64,000 nucleotides of DNA, taken from positions 434,001 through 498,000 of the forward strand of contig CADCXC010000035.1 in the NCBI GenBank assembly GCA_902806595.1. Direction: 5' to 3'. Position 1 is the stretch's first letter. Every line of letters begins with the position of its first letter. The DNA comes from Pyrenopolyporus hunteri (Eukaryota > Ascomycota > Sordariomycetes > Xylariales > Hypoxylaceae). This document shows positions 51,478 through 62,377 of the stretch, one piece after another. A program made the translations under genes and the position numbers. The notes below the pieces were generated by a model. That model did not search any database and was not told the DNA's origin. It saw nothing but the letters and a program-made list of their open reading frames with translations.

Positions 51478-54400
51478 ATGTCTGCCGCAAACCAGAAGCC
51501 CAGCAGCTCGCTCTCCTCGGCTGCCGCGGCAGCAGCGCTGCGAGCGCGTCCCCATACGCCCACGAACGTCGGACAGGTTCAGACCAAAAGGACCCTACGT
51601 CGAAGCGCTTCGGCATCTTCGGCAGGGAGTGCTCCCGCAGCCGCCGCCAGTTCGCATCCCGCGGCGCAACTGCAAAGAACTAGTAGTTCAAGCAGTATGG
51701 CCGAACGTACCTTTCGAAGTCCTTCGCCTCATCGGTCCGGTTCGATACACGCAGCAGACGAAGAACCCCCGGTGCCCCAGATCCCCGCAGGTCATAAAAA
51801 GCAGCCCGGGCAGCCTTCGGCTGCGGTGGGAATGCAGGTCTTTCGGACAGCGTCACAGAAAATGAAACCTGGCAATCCCTCATGGTATACCGAACCGACG
51901 GGCGACCCGAGTAACGTTAGGACGTCCGATATACCGATGAAAACGCGCAAACCCCAACTCCCGGATCCTCAAAACGCGGCCGCCACATCTCAGAGGCCGA
52001 ATAGCAGGAGCTCCTCGGTTAACTTTTCGTACCCGACTGCCTTTCGCGCACAGTCCCCACCAGCATCTCCTACCTCTACTCAAATACCGCAATATTCTAG
52101 CCCGCCGCCCCGCAGGCCTGCCTCGCCGCCAAGGTCAAACAGAGCTTCCATATCTTCGATCACAAGCGGAAGGTCAGATCAACCAATGGTATACGACCCA
52201 AATTCTAGGAGAATGGTTCCAAAGACATCGGTAGATATCAGTGACTTCCGCGCAAAAGAAGTGGTGGAGAAGCAACCAAGAAAGAAGAAATACGGGAGAA
52301 CTCAGGGGGAAGGTGATGATTCGGAGAAAGTTACGGGTGTAAAGGCCGAAGAAGCTGCCCTCGTAGCTGATATCGGCGAACATAATGCGTTCAAGCAAGA
52401 GCCTCCAATGAGTGACATATCACCAACAAAGGTGAAATCGCCGATTCTGGATAACCCAACAGGAACTACTATTGTTGCAACTCCGGGTCAGCAAGAACAG
52501 AATCAAGATAAATCCGAAAGCAGCCAGTCGTTACGGCTACAGGATACAAGGGCGCCAAGGGATGATAGCCCACCTCCGTCTCAACAGATTCATAACCAAA
52601 GGACGAGCATCTCAGGCGATAGTACCTTAGGAAATAAATCCGTTGATCGACGTGACGCACTCGAAGATGTATCTGGCGAAGACGAACGTGTAATCCGGCC
52701 GTCACAAAGGGCATTGGAAGCACTGGATGCAGTACCAACGAGGCAGTCTATCTTTGAGCGACCTGAAAATTTGCCTGCTTCAAATCGAACATCTAGAGAG
52801 GCAGGTAAACACCGTCAGATTGATAGATCTCCGGAACAGGAAGAGGCACCAACCGAATCCATTGTAGAACAAAAGGCGCTATCCTTGAAAAACAAACCAG
52901 TTGTAGAGCTCTCCCGCGAGGATAGCCGCGTACGACGGTCCAACTCGAACAGCCCAGCTCGCCAGGCACATTTTTCAGCAACTCCTTCGGATAGCCTTGC
53001 AGTTCGGCATGCTCCCCCGCCCAGATCAGCGTCTCCTATCAAGTCGGCTCTCAAACGTACTGGACCGACGTCCAGGGAGGTATCTCCGTCAGATAAAGAT
53101 TCAGATGTCTCGGGATCCCGCCATGCTTCTCCGCAACAAGAAGAAACTGTAACTCGTAAGAAGTCGGTCCGCGTTAGTTTCGATGACCGAACCATGGCTA
53201 CCGTGGTAGGTGAGTCTTCGGCCATAGGAGATACCGACTCGTCAGCTCCACCGAGCCCGCAGCAAGCCAAGCGACCCTGGTATAGTAATATCGGACGAGC
53301 CAAAAGGAGAGAATTCGCTCTCGAAGATGACGAAATCATGAAGCCCCGACCCGCGTTACCAAGCTTTGGTAGTATAAGGGATAAAAAGCCAAGAGAACCG
53401 GAAGAGCGGCCGCTCGTACGGCCGCATGATCCCAATCATTCATCTGTGATCCCACCGTCGCCCGAACTTCGCCCGTCTATCCCAAGCGCACTTAGCGGGA
53501 TCGAAACCCCCGAAGAGTTATCATTAGGTCAATCGAGCGACCGAGCTTTAGGTTCGATCTTTACCCGGGAGCAGGCGCCGCGGAACGCACCAAATATCTC
53601 GAGGTTTAGGGAACCATTGCCACCGGTTGTAACCTCGGTGGAGGGTAGTGGCTATGTCTCAGATAGTACCATGAGCTCAGATGACGATGATGATCTGCTT
53701 AATAGCATCGGGGGTGCGAGCGATGCAGAGGAGTTCCCGAGCACGCAAACCACCCAACTAGATACCCACGATAACACGCAAAACAACTCGGTCGTATTTG
53801 AAGAGAAGGAGCCCAGCGGCACAGAAGCAAGAGTGCCGAATGCGATCCACCCTCCGTCGAACGAAATTCCGGAAATCGCCATCGTACAGCCTAGCCCGAG
53901 ACTTCCGGATCAGAACATATCGACCGCGAACGTGTTACAAAGCCGTTACTTCGACGTTCCGGGCGGGTTTCCGGAGGAGATAACAGCGACACGTAATGTT
54001 CAAAATACGTCAAATAACGGTGGAAGCGAAGATGCTAGCGGTGTTGCCTCTTCCCCTCCTGTCTTTGAACCGAAAGCAGCGGTGCAACCTCTTCAACCCG
54101 AATCGCTCCCTCAGACTACGCTCGCCACAACAACCCCATTAGACGGAGCCGATAATGAGTCTACGGATGATTCCGATACAAGTATTTATAGCGACGCGTA
54201 CGAGGATCCGTGGAATGGCGATGGGGACGGATTCTTGTCTTTAGATGCTGTTGTTGAGAAACCAATCAACCAAATTGCCTCATCTCGGTCGTCAGAGTTG
54301 TCTAGCGAGACATCAAAAGGGGTTAAGGTAGAGGATGTACCCCAGACCAATAGGCCGGCCGTTGCAGCTCCCAGCCGCCCGGAGATAGCACGGCCACAGG

Positions 54401-56145
54401 ATGACTGGGAGCAGGCAAAGGCGTTCTGGCGTAGTTTATCCGCTGAGAAGCGACTTCAGCTTGAGCGTGAGGCGATGGAAGAGGCCGGTGCCGAAGGCGA
54501 CAAGGAAGAGACCGAACGCCCAATTCAAATAAATAGTGGGAAGAAGACGACTACTCAGCGACAGCAGGTAGCAACCGGAACTCAGCCTCAGCTTCCAACT
54601 ACGCAACTAGAACCAGCCCTACCGGCTAACTCAGAGAAGTTTGCTACAATCCAGCCTACGGCAAGGAGTAATCAAGAGGCCACCAACCCGCCACCAGGAT
54701 CAAGTCGAATGCGTATGTCTTTGCGTGGAGAAGGGCCCGGACAAACTACAAACCCACGTTCCCCGGACGGCATGCGGAAAACGATGAGGTCTCACCCTAC
54801 AACACAGGTCAACCAACCTTCTCCACATCGAAGCGCTCAGCCTGAAAAATCTTCGCCCACGTCATCCAGACCGACTCAACAGCAGAGTATCGCCTCTCCT
54901 ACGCACTCATTGCGTGCTAACAGGATAGAAAGCTCTCTTCCTAGAGACAATACAGTTTCGCAGCGTCGTGGTTCCGATGCTAGCGATAGTAGTTTCAAGC
55001 GCGCCCGCGCCTCTCGTGGTGGAGGCACCAACCTCCGTAGTTCCATGCGCCCATCTTCCGCCAACCCATCCAACGACGTAGCGAGAGGCTCCGGACGGTT
55101 CAGCTTACGATCGCTTTCCCCTAGCGGCTCACTCCAACAAAGCTCCACCATCAATGCGACAGGTAGGACTTCGGTACCTTCGATGCCACGTACCTTAAGA
55201 TCCAGTAGCGTGTCCAGCCAAGAAAGAATCCTCTCATCTCTCCACTTCCCATCCTTCGGTCGGTCAAGCAAGAAAGCCGCTACGAAATCTTCTAAGAGAT
55301 CTAGTCGCTTCGGTGACTCGAGCGACGAAGAGGAGGCCGAGATCCCTAACTTTCGTAGCCGTTTCGATGACTCGAGTGACGAAGAAAGCATTCGTCCCAG
55401 CTCTTCGTCGCAGGCGGGACCGCTATTAAAGGGTACTCTACGCGGGTCTGCCACGGGCGCGGCCGGTTTCAGAAAAGCTACTCCCGTACCTGAAGTAGAG
55501 GAAGACTCGCCGGAACTACTTGACAGCGACGACGAGATGCCTAGTCCCATGCGAAGCCCGCAGAACCTATCTCGCCGGGGTAGTGTAGGACTAACACGCT
55601 CGAATTCCGCAGCTCTCGGGACCGCTACACTAACGCGGTCACGGTCTGGCCGAGGCGCGTTCAACCCGGCCATATCTACGCCTACCACACCGAGTAGAGA
55701 GAGGCGAAGCTCCCTAATGGGCATCCTAAGACGCAATAAACGGGCGGACTCGACAGGGAAAATCCAACGCTCAGAGATCACGGAAAGCGCGGCTAGACGC
55801 GACACCAGGCTAGAACGAAGTAGCGAGCAGCTGAGGGATCTCCGGGTTGTTCATTCTTCTAGTCCTAGACTTCAGAAGCGGAACTCTGTAAAAAGAAACG
55901 AGAATTGGCCATTGGGTGAGCCCGCGGAGGGCGAAGGTATGAGACGTTCAAACTCGGCCGGCAATTTACTCAATGAAAGCACATTGGGTTCTGCTCAGAA
56001 ACCGGAACTTAATAATCGGCGAAACACAAGCCTGGGGCTTCCTACCGGTTACGAGAATGAGCAGGACGTGACGGTTGACGGGGTAGAACATAGAAAGAAA
56101 AAGAAATTCGGAGCGCTGCGCCGGATGTTCAGACTGGACGACTAG
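51478..56145 (+). CDS. Very long disordered conserved protein, 1555 aa
   Basis: Single exon, ATG 51478 to TAG 56143-56145. The N-terminus has an Ala-rich helix (SSAAAAAALRARPHTPTNVG) leading to QTKRTLRRS. A block that looks conserved follows: EEPPVPQIPAGHKKQ and GMQVFRTASQKMKPGNPSWYTEP. The middle is Ser/Pro/acid-rich. A compact helix DDWEQAKAFWRSLSAEKRLQLE lies near residue 975. The final third has repeated GDSSDEEEAEIPNF / DDSSDEES and many RSxS sites. The C-terminus is basic (HRKKKKFGALRRMFRLDD), a possible membrane- or phosphoinositide-binding tail. There is no signal peptide or transmembrane segment. The layout could fit a cell-cortex scaffold (for example eisosome-associated proteins), but this is a weak inference. 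Function not assigned. Confidence 0.85.
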   Translation: MSAANQKPSSSLSSAAAAAALRARPHTPTNVGQVQTKRTLRRSASASSAGSAPAAAASSHPAAQLQRTSSSSSMAERTFRSPSPHRSGSIHAADEEPPVPQIPAGHKKQPGQPSAAVGMQVFRTASQKMKPGNPSWYTEPTGDPSNVRTSDIPMKTRKPQLPDPQNAAATSQRPNSRSSSVNFSYPTAFRAQSPPASPTSTQIPQYSSPPPRRPASPPRSNRASISSITSGRSDQPMVYDPNSRRMVPKTSVDISDFRAKEVVEKQPRKKKYGRTQGEGDDSEKVTGVKAEEAALVADIGEHNAFKQEPPMSDISPTKVKSPILDNPTGTTIVATPGQQEQNQDKSESSQSLRLQDTRAPRDDSPPPSQQIHNQRTSISGDSTLGNKSVDRRDALEDVSGEDERVIRPSQRALEALDAVPTRQSIFERPENLPASNRTSREAGKHRQIDRSPEQEEAPTESIVEQKALSLKNKPVVELSREDSRVRRSNSNSPARQAHFSATPSDSLAVRHAPPPRSASPIKSALKRTGPTSREVSPSDKDSDVSGSRHASPQQEETVTRKKSVRVSFDDRTMATVVGESSAIGDTDSSAPPSPQQAKRPWYSNIGRAKRREFALEDDEIMKPRPALPSFGSIRDKKPREPEERPLVRPHDPNHSSVIPPSPELRPSIPSALSGIETPEELSLGQSSDRALGSIFTREQAPRNAPNISRFREPLPPVVTSVEGSGYVSDSTMSSDDDDDLLNSIGGASDAEEFPSTQTTQLDTHDNTQNNSVVFEEKEPSGTEARVPNAIHPPSNEIPEIAIVQPSPRLPDQNISTANVLQSRYFDVPGGFPEEITATRNVQNTSNNGGSEDASGVASSPPVFEPKAAVQPLQPESLPQTTLATTTPLDGADNESTDDSDTSIYSDAYEDPWNGDGDGFLSLDAVVEKPINQIASSRSSELSSETSKGVKVEDVPQTNRPAVAAPSRPEIARPQDDWEQAKAFWRSLSAEKRLQLEREAMEEAGAEGDKEETERPIQINSGKKTTTQRQQVATGTQPQLPTTQLEPALPANSEKFATIQPTARSNQEATNPPPGSSRMRMSLRGEGPGQTTNPRSPDGMRKTMRSHPTTQVNQPSPHRSAQPEKSSPTSSRPTQQQSIASPTHSLRANRIESSLPRDNTVSQRRGSDASDSSFKRARASRGGGTNLRSSMRPSSANPSNDVARGSGRFSLRSLSPSGSLQQSSTINATGRTSVPSMPRTLRSSSVSSQERILSSLHFPSFGRSSKKAATKSSKRSSRFGDSSDEEEAEIPNFRSRFDDSSDEESIRPSSSSQAGPLLKGTLRGSATGAAGFRKATPVPEVEEDSPELLDSDDEMPSPMRSPQNLSRRGSVGLTRSNSAALGTATLTRSRSGRGAFNPAISTPTTPSRERRSSLMGILRRNKRADSTGKIQRSEITESAARRDTRLERSSEQLRDLRVVHSSSPRLQKRNSVKRNENWPLGEPAEGEGMRRSNSAGNLLNESTLGSAQKPELNNRRNTSLGLPTGYENEQDVTVDGVEHRKKKKFGALRRMFRLDD

Positions 56146-59100
56146 GAAACGTCTGGTGCCGAAGGGGAAAAGAGGCAGCAAAGAGTGTTGGTAAAAAAGC
56201 GCCGCCAAGCCGAGTAGTCACGGTGCGACGGCCGTCATTACGAATCGCAACTTTCCATTTGTCTGCTAGGACTGCGGGAGTTTCGGAACCGAAGGGCAAA
56301 AGAAGAGAGTTTCGGGGCCTCCGCGAGACGGCATAATTTCTAACTTGATACCCGTTTTTCCCGCGCGGCCGGCACAAGCTTGCAGCTAGAAATTTTTTTT
56401 GCCCAACCCACGATAGTTATGGGGCAAATGAATTTTTTTTTTCTTCCGTTTTATTCGAGATAGGGGAGGGGGTACACGCATATGCAGAGTCTCATCGGAA
56501 ATCACGCGTTTTTATTTTTTACTCAGGCGGGGTTGGTAACTCTCCGCGGGATTTATTGTGTCTTTTTCTTCCTTTCGTTCTTGTTTTATCAATTATCAAT
56601 TCAGAAGCCCGCAAATGCGATGGACCCAGCACCCACTCGAATTGAACTACTTGCACAAACGCGCAGGCGACTAAAGGAACGGGTCCCTATTGAAATAGGC
56701 TATGCCAACGAGAGATACGGAGCAGGAGGAGAAGAATGGGAAGGGAAAGGGACCAAAATCGATATGCCCTAACAAATAATGTAATATCAAACAGGCTATG
56801 GATCACACAAACTCGCTTAGCAGTATGCTAGTGCTGAGGGAGAAAGAGGATATGAAAAAATATTACAAAGGAAATACAGTAAACGTAATGAATTGGTCTA
56901 ATCTTTTAATTTTTTGCGGGCGTTGAGGAGAAGTGTGGAAACCGCCTAATCTAAGATATCGTGAGACAGAACTTTAGTAGACGGAATGGTGTGGTGGTCC
57001 TTTGGGGGTGGAGGTACCCGGACACAGTAGACAAGACAAGACAGACTCCGAGGCTCCGGGGTAGGGCATAGACCCCCGCGTTCGTGTTCGCTCCAAGTGA
57101 TAAGAAAGAGACTTCGTAGGACGAGGATTTTGCCCAACGCGGACAACAGTACGTGACCTACCTAACCATCGTGACCTCGGAACGTCGGAGCTGGAGGATT
57201 GCGGCTCTATTATCAACCGAATGGCCCGTGCTTCTGGAGTGAGTTCTTAGAGGATGAGAAATGGATTTTTTTAAAGTAGACCGGGATAGAGTAGCATTGG
57301 CTGTATGTAGGAGTATAGGTATTTTGCGTGTAATGGATATACCTGGCACATATGCAGAGAATAAACCAGCATACTCCAGAAAACTAACATTGAAACAGCC
57401 AGGGTGGATGGGAAGGGGAAGGGGGGATGAATCAGTACATATGTAGGAGAGCGAATGGACAAGTGAAGGGTAAAAAAGTGGTGTTATCATAGTGCATCGG
57501 GCGCACATTGTTGGCTCCCCTCACGGGAGGTAATTCTATAATACTATACTCGAACAAGACTTCGATCTACAACATCGACAAGGGCATAGAAAGTCCTGTT
57601 GCGGTGACAATGGCCTACTTGACTTGGTGTGGTAGGTTAGGAGGTAGGCGAGGGATGTAGGCAGGTAGCGACAACAAATCCCACGAACTTGGCTCCGGCT
57701 GCCGGTGGGAGAAGGATGGATATGAGTAAGGTCGGTTAGGTGGTAGGTCGTTAGGTACCTCCTTATATGGACACATGTATTGTACATGTACCGCGCGCAT
57801 CCATACCTATACCTATAATTATATCCGTACGCATGTGTGTGCGTATAAGCGGCTACACACAAGAGCACTAGGTGTATGTATGGCGTATGCGCTACAGATA
57901 TCCCTCACCGGAAGTCAGTTAGACGACGGATAGCTGTTAATAACTCGCAAGGCTAGGTCGCCCCCTAGAGCCTTTAGCGCTACGTGTACGGCGTAGGCGG
58001 ATGTTCCAGTTGGCTCCCGGGTCCCGGGAGGAGACAACGGCTTCCCGCCATGGTGGGCACTTCGCGTGGGTAAGAGAGGGCCTAAATCGTTGCAAATTTG
58101 AAGGCCGATGCTTCAAACTTTTCCTTCCTATCCCTTGTTGGTATGCGGGAGGTATGGTTAGGTAGGTAGGTATGGTATAATACAATACGACACCTCTTCT
58201 GGGCATTCTCCTTTCTGGGTATTTGCGGGGCCGGCAGTCCTATGGCAATCCTGGTAAGAATGGTAAAGGAGGCTTGGGAACTCGGGACGCGGAATGGTCT
58301 GGGCTCGTGGCCGCACGTCGCATTGCATTGGCTGCTGAGCTGTATCCGATGCTCTCCTGCCGCTTGGTTACGCTTCGGTGTGTACGAGGTATATTACCTT
58401 AGACGGTATAAATTAATAGCGGCTGGTATATAGCTGCCAGGAAGGTCGATGTCCAGTCGCGCGCATTACCAATGATCCTACGTTCTTACATACATACGGC
58501 AATATGTATGATGTATACGAAATACCGTCGCCTACCTTAAGTATCGTACATACATATTTCTATTACACATGATGTGGTATGGACGTGCGTATCGTACCGT
58601 GTCGCATCTCTCTGCATGGTCGAGACTGGGCAGAGAAGTCGTATAGGCAGCTCACATCACAAGAGGTAGAGAGATTTTCTGTAGAGGAAAGAGGAAAGAG
58701 GAAAGAGGAAAAAGAAAGACGGACCTAGTTCTAGGCGACTCGACTCGCTCCTCCTAGACGGTCTGGAATGGGCCTTACAGAGGCTAAGCCCCACTCAAAA
58801 GCACCTAGAAGTCACCTAAGCTTAATCGTACTACCCCTCCAACCCTCCATCTTCCCCCATTAGGGGGACACCGAGGGGAAGGAAATAAGAGGCAAGAGCA
58901 GAATGTATGTATGTACTGTACCTAAGCTACCAGGTTAACTTGCAGGCTGCTAAGGTTAGTGGAGGAATGGATCGTCACAGGCTGGAGAAAGCGAAGGACA
59001 AGCCCCAAGACCGAAGACCCAAGCCCCAAGAAAAAAAAAAAAGACCAAAAAAATAATAATTGTTAGTGAGCGTCCAGGGAAGATCGTGAGTTTTCCGGTC

Positions 59101-59632
59101 CCCTGACCTTCTTGGGCGGTGGTTTAGTTTTTCCCACTCTCGTGTGCCTGCGGTGTGCTCCCTCTGCCAGTTCTTAAACCCTTTCCCATCCTTTTCTCCC
59201 TCCTCCTCTGCTCCTAAAACTCCAAGGCGATTCCCAATTGACCGCGAATTGCTTCTAAAACATTGATTCATTTTTCTCCCCAAAACGGGTATAGAGCTCC
59301 ATTGGACGGTAGAACGCGCATACGTCATTTACTTAGCTCTGCCATCGTCCAATCCGTCCGCCATTGAAGCTCAGTCGCACTCCTCCGGCCAAACGAAGTA
59401 TTCACATACACCGCCGATAACATCAGCTACACTTATACATTTTTACACTTATACTACCTAGCCACCCAAATTAAACTCATATCTTAGATACCTCCTCCCT
59501 CTCTTCCATAACTTATATCCGTATATCTCACCCTTCCTACGATAGCTTCCGAGAGAGATATTTCTCGTCGACGAAGCAATTCTCTCAGGGTGTACACCGC
59601 ACATTCCACACACACCACACACACCATACAAT
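56146..59632. other. Long intergenic region
   Basis: About 3.5 kb with no supported gene. It holds a GAGGAAA tandem repeat at about 58684-58712, TAGG clusters near 57650-57760 and 58158-58173, and CACA-rich sequence just upstream of the SDR start. Small frames (56482-56772, 57261-57446 and others) show no family features. Confidence 0.45.
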
Positions 59633-61125
59633 ATGCTGTCACGAAACCTGCTCCGCGCGTCGGCGCGAGCCATCGGCTCCTCTGCCCGAGCTGCTGCTCC
59701 TCGATCCACGATCCCTGCCGGTGTCGCGTTTCTACACAATAACAACAATCCTCTGAACAATGCGGACAACAAGGATAAGAAGCACACGTCGCCGCCCCCC
59801 GGTGCATTCGCTCGTACCGACGACAGCATTACCGTCGAGTACCCGGAGGAGGACGCCCTCCCTTCCTCTGCCCCCGTCCAAGGTCGCGGTGGCTTCCACT
59901 TGAAGCGCACGCTCGCTTCCTTCTCGCTCGAGGATAAGGTCGGTGTCGTTACCGGCGGTGCTCGTGGCCTCGGTCTCGTCATGGGTCAAGGCATGGTTAT
60001 CAGCGGTGCCAACCTCGCAATTGTCGACATGAACAGTGAGTCCTCCCTCTTCACTCCCTTCCTGCCTACCAGTTACTCCCTTTCGCCGAATCCGCGTCCA
60101 CTGGCCCATTCTCCTTCGTATTTTCCCTGTCATCCCCCTAAACCCGCGCTCCAATTTCCGCGTCGATCACACCGTACACGTACCAACGCCGATCTGCGGT
60201 GAGCCGCTGCAACAAACAAGCCCGGGCGAGAAAAAAAAAGCTAACAGACCCCTTTTCCCCATTAAAATAGAGGAAGAAGCCGAGCGCCAAGCGGTCGAGC
60301 TGGTGGACGTGTTCCGCAAGGAGAACCCGGGCGCGACCAAGGTGCCCAAGGTGACGGCCCACTACGCGGACGTGTCGGACGCGGACTCGGTGCAGAGCTG
60401 CATCGACGAGATCATCAAGGCCCACGGCAAGATCGACCACCTCGTCACCAGCGCCGGCTTCACCGAGAACTACAACGCCGTCGACTACCCCATCGACCGC
60501 ATGCGCAAGCTCTGGAGCGTCAACGTCGACGGCACCTACCTCTTCGCCATCACCGTCGCCAAGCACCTCATGGCGCGCAAGAGCCCCGGCAGCATGGTTT
60601 TCATCGGCAGCATGAGCGGTGCCATCGTCAACGTCCCCCAGCCCCAAGCGTAAGTTTTGCTCCCCCCTCCCCGACTCAAGAGTCGCGCGCGCTGTCTTTT
60701 GGAGGGCGAAAAACTGATAGCTTCTCTTTTCTTCTGCAGTCCGTACAATAGCGCCAAGGCCGCCGTCCGCCATCTGGCCGCCTCGCTCGCCGTCGAATGG
60801 GCCCACGCCGGTATCCGTGTGAACTGCATCTCGCCCGGATACATGCTGACCGCTCTGTAAGTAACCCATCGCATCCCATCCTTTTTTTCCCCCTCTTTTC
60901 TCTATCTCGTCATTTCTAAGCGACTAACACAATCGCGCGAACAGCACCGAGAAGATCCTCGAGGACAACCCGGACCTCAAGCGACAGTGGACGTCGCTCA
61001 TCCCGCAGGGCAAGATGGGCCAGCCCGTCGACCTCATGGGCCCCGTCACGTTCCTGCTGTCCGACGCCAGTGCCTACGTCACCGGCGCTGACGTCCGCGT
61101 CGACGGCGGATACACCCTGACTTAA
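59633..61125 (+). CDS. Short-chain dehydrogenase/reductase with mitochondrial presequence, 359 aa
   Basis: Four exons: 59633-60035, 60271-60649, 60740-60856 and 60945-61125. Introns are 235, 90 and 88 nt. Splicing gives 360 codons to TAA at 61123-61125. The first 35 residues (MLSRNLLRASARAIGSSARA...) are Arg/Ser/Ala-rich without acids, a classic mitochondrial presequence. The SDR core follows: cofactor motif TGGARGLG (107-114), the NAG-like TSAGFTENYN, and the catalytic triad Ser 250, Tyr 263 and Lys 267 in GSMSGAIVNVP...PYNSAKAAV. ISPGYMLTALTEKI and GADVRVDGGYTLT close the fold. The arrangement resembles fungal mannitol/arabinitol/xylulose-type polyol dehydrogenases with a mitochondrial leader. 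The sugar substrate cannot be fixed from sequence. The N-terminal extension makes it longer than the 250-280 aa of a basic SDR. Confidence 0.9.
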
Positions 61126-62377
61126 GAGGGGAAAAAGACCCGTTCCTCTTCACCCCACCTCACCTCACCTTAAGAATATAAAACAAAACAAAAGAAAAGG
61201 AAGGGAAAGGGGAACACCCGAACTTAGCTTCTAATGAACATACCTATCGAGACGGAAGGATATATAGACTTGTTTTCTTTTTCTCCTTGGGTTTGGGGGA
61301 GTTGGCGGGGCCTTTTTTTCTCTTTTCCTTCTATAATACGTAGAGACGACGAGACCGAATTGCGAAAGAAGGTGCGGAAAAGGAGAAAAAGGGAAGAAAA
61401 AAAAAAGAGAAGAAGCCATAGCTGCTACCTATCCTCGCAGGATTTCTTACTCGGTTAGATCAGGGTCTGGTCAAGGCCCGGGGGGTAGAAAGGGAGACGT
61501 AAGAGACATAACGATAATGGCGGATGGGGGCCCCCCGTTCGAATAGGCGGGTTATGAAATATATATATATATATATATGAATGACTATGTGGTGTGCAGA
61601 TGATGTTTTATCTCGTAGGTCCTTTCTTACTCCGTTCTAAGATTCGAGGATTGGGTGGTTTAGTTGAAGAATCTACGAAATAGAAGGATGGATGGGTTCG
61701 ATTGAGAAGGAAAACTGGCCGCTGTTGTTCTGGTTTGTGGCCGTAGCAGCCTACAGAAGTATATGGTAGTAGCGGTGCCCCCGGCCTATCAAATCAAAGG
61801 CGTTCCGGCGCATTTTCGTGCGCTGAATTCTTCCCCCCCCCTCTCCGCCTAGCTTAGCGTTTGCGTTTGCCCGAGTTTGGGACTGATGCTACCACCGCTA
61901 TTACCACTACCGTGGAACCGGCAAATTGAAAATAGATTTGGCTTCCTGACACTCTCTTAACACACGCATTTGTAGGTCTCCATCGTTGCGTCCGCGTTAT
62001 GTGGTTTCATCGCGGGGTAAGTATGAGGTTATATGCTACACACCGCGGCACGTAAGTAGCGTAAAATGATATGTACAACAATCCCCCCGTAATGAAGCCT
62101 TTTTATGAACTCCTTTATACAAGTTTCATAATACTAGTTTCGAGAGATGCTAAATAGAAGGATAGTACGGATTACAACCAAAGGAAAAAGGAAAGTGCGA
62201 GGCACTATGATGGGGCTATATAATTCGCTTCGCTTCAAAGAGCATACGCTAGAAACCTAGACAAATACAACACCTCTTATTCTACCGACACCACCCGCGA
62301 TACCTATACAAAACCGCAGCTCGAATAGCCACGCTTTAGATTCGTCTTCGTCTTCCTTCGTGCCCACGCCCATGAGG
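61126..62377. other. Intergenic region between convergent genes
   Basis: 3' flanks of the SDR and WD40 genes. Contains an (AT)n microsatellite at 61558-61578. No gene recognised. Confidence 0.5.
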
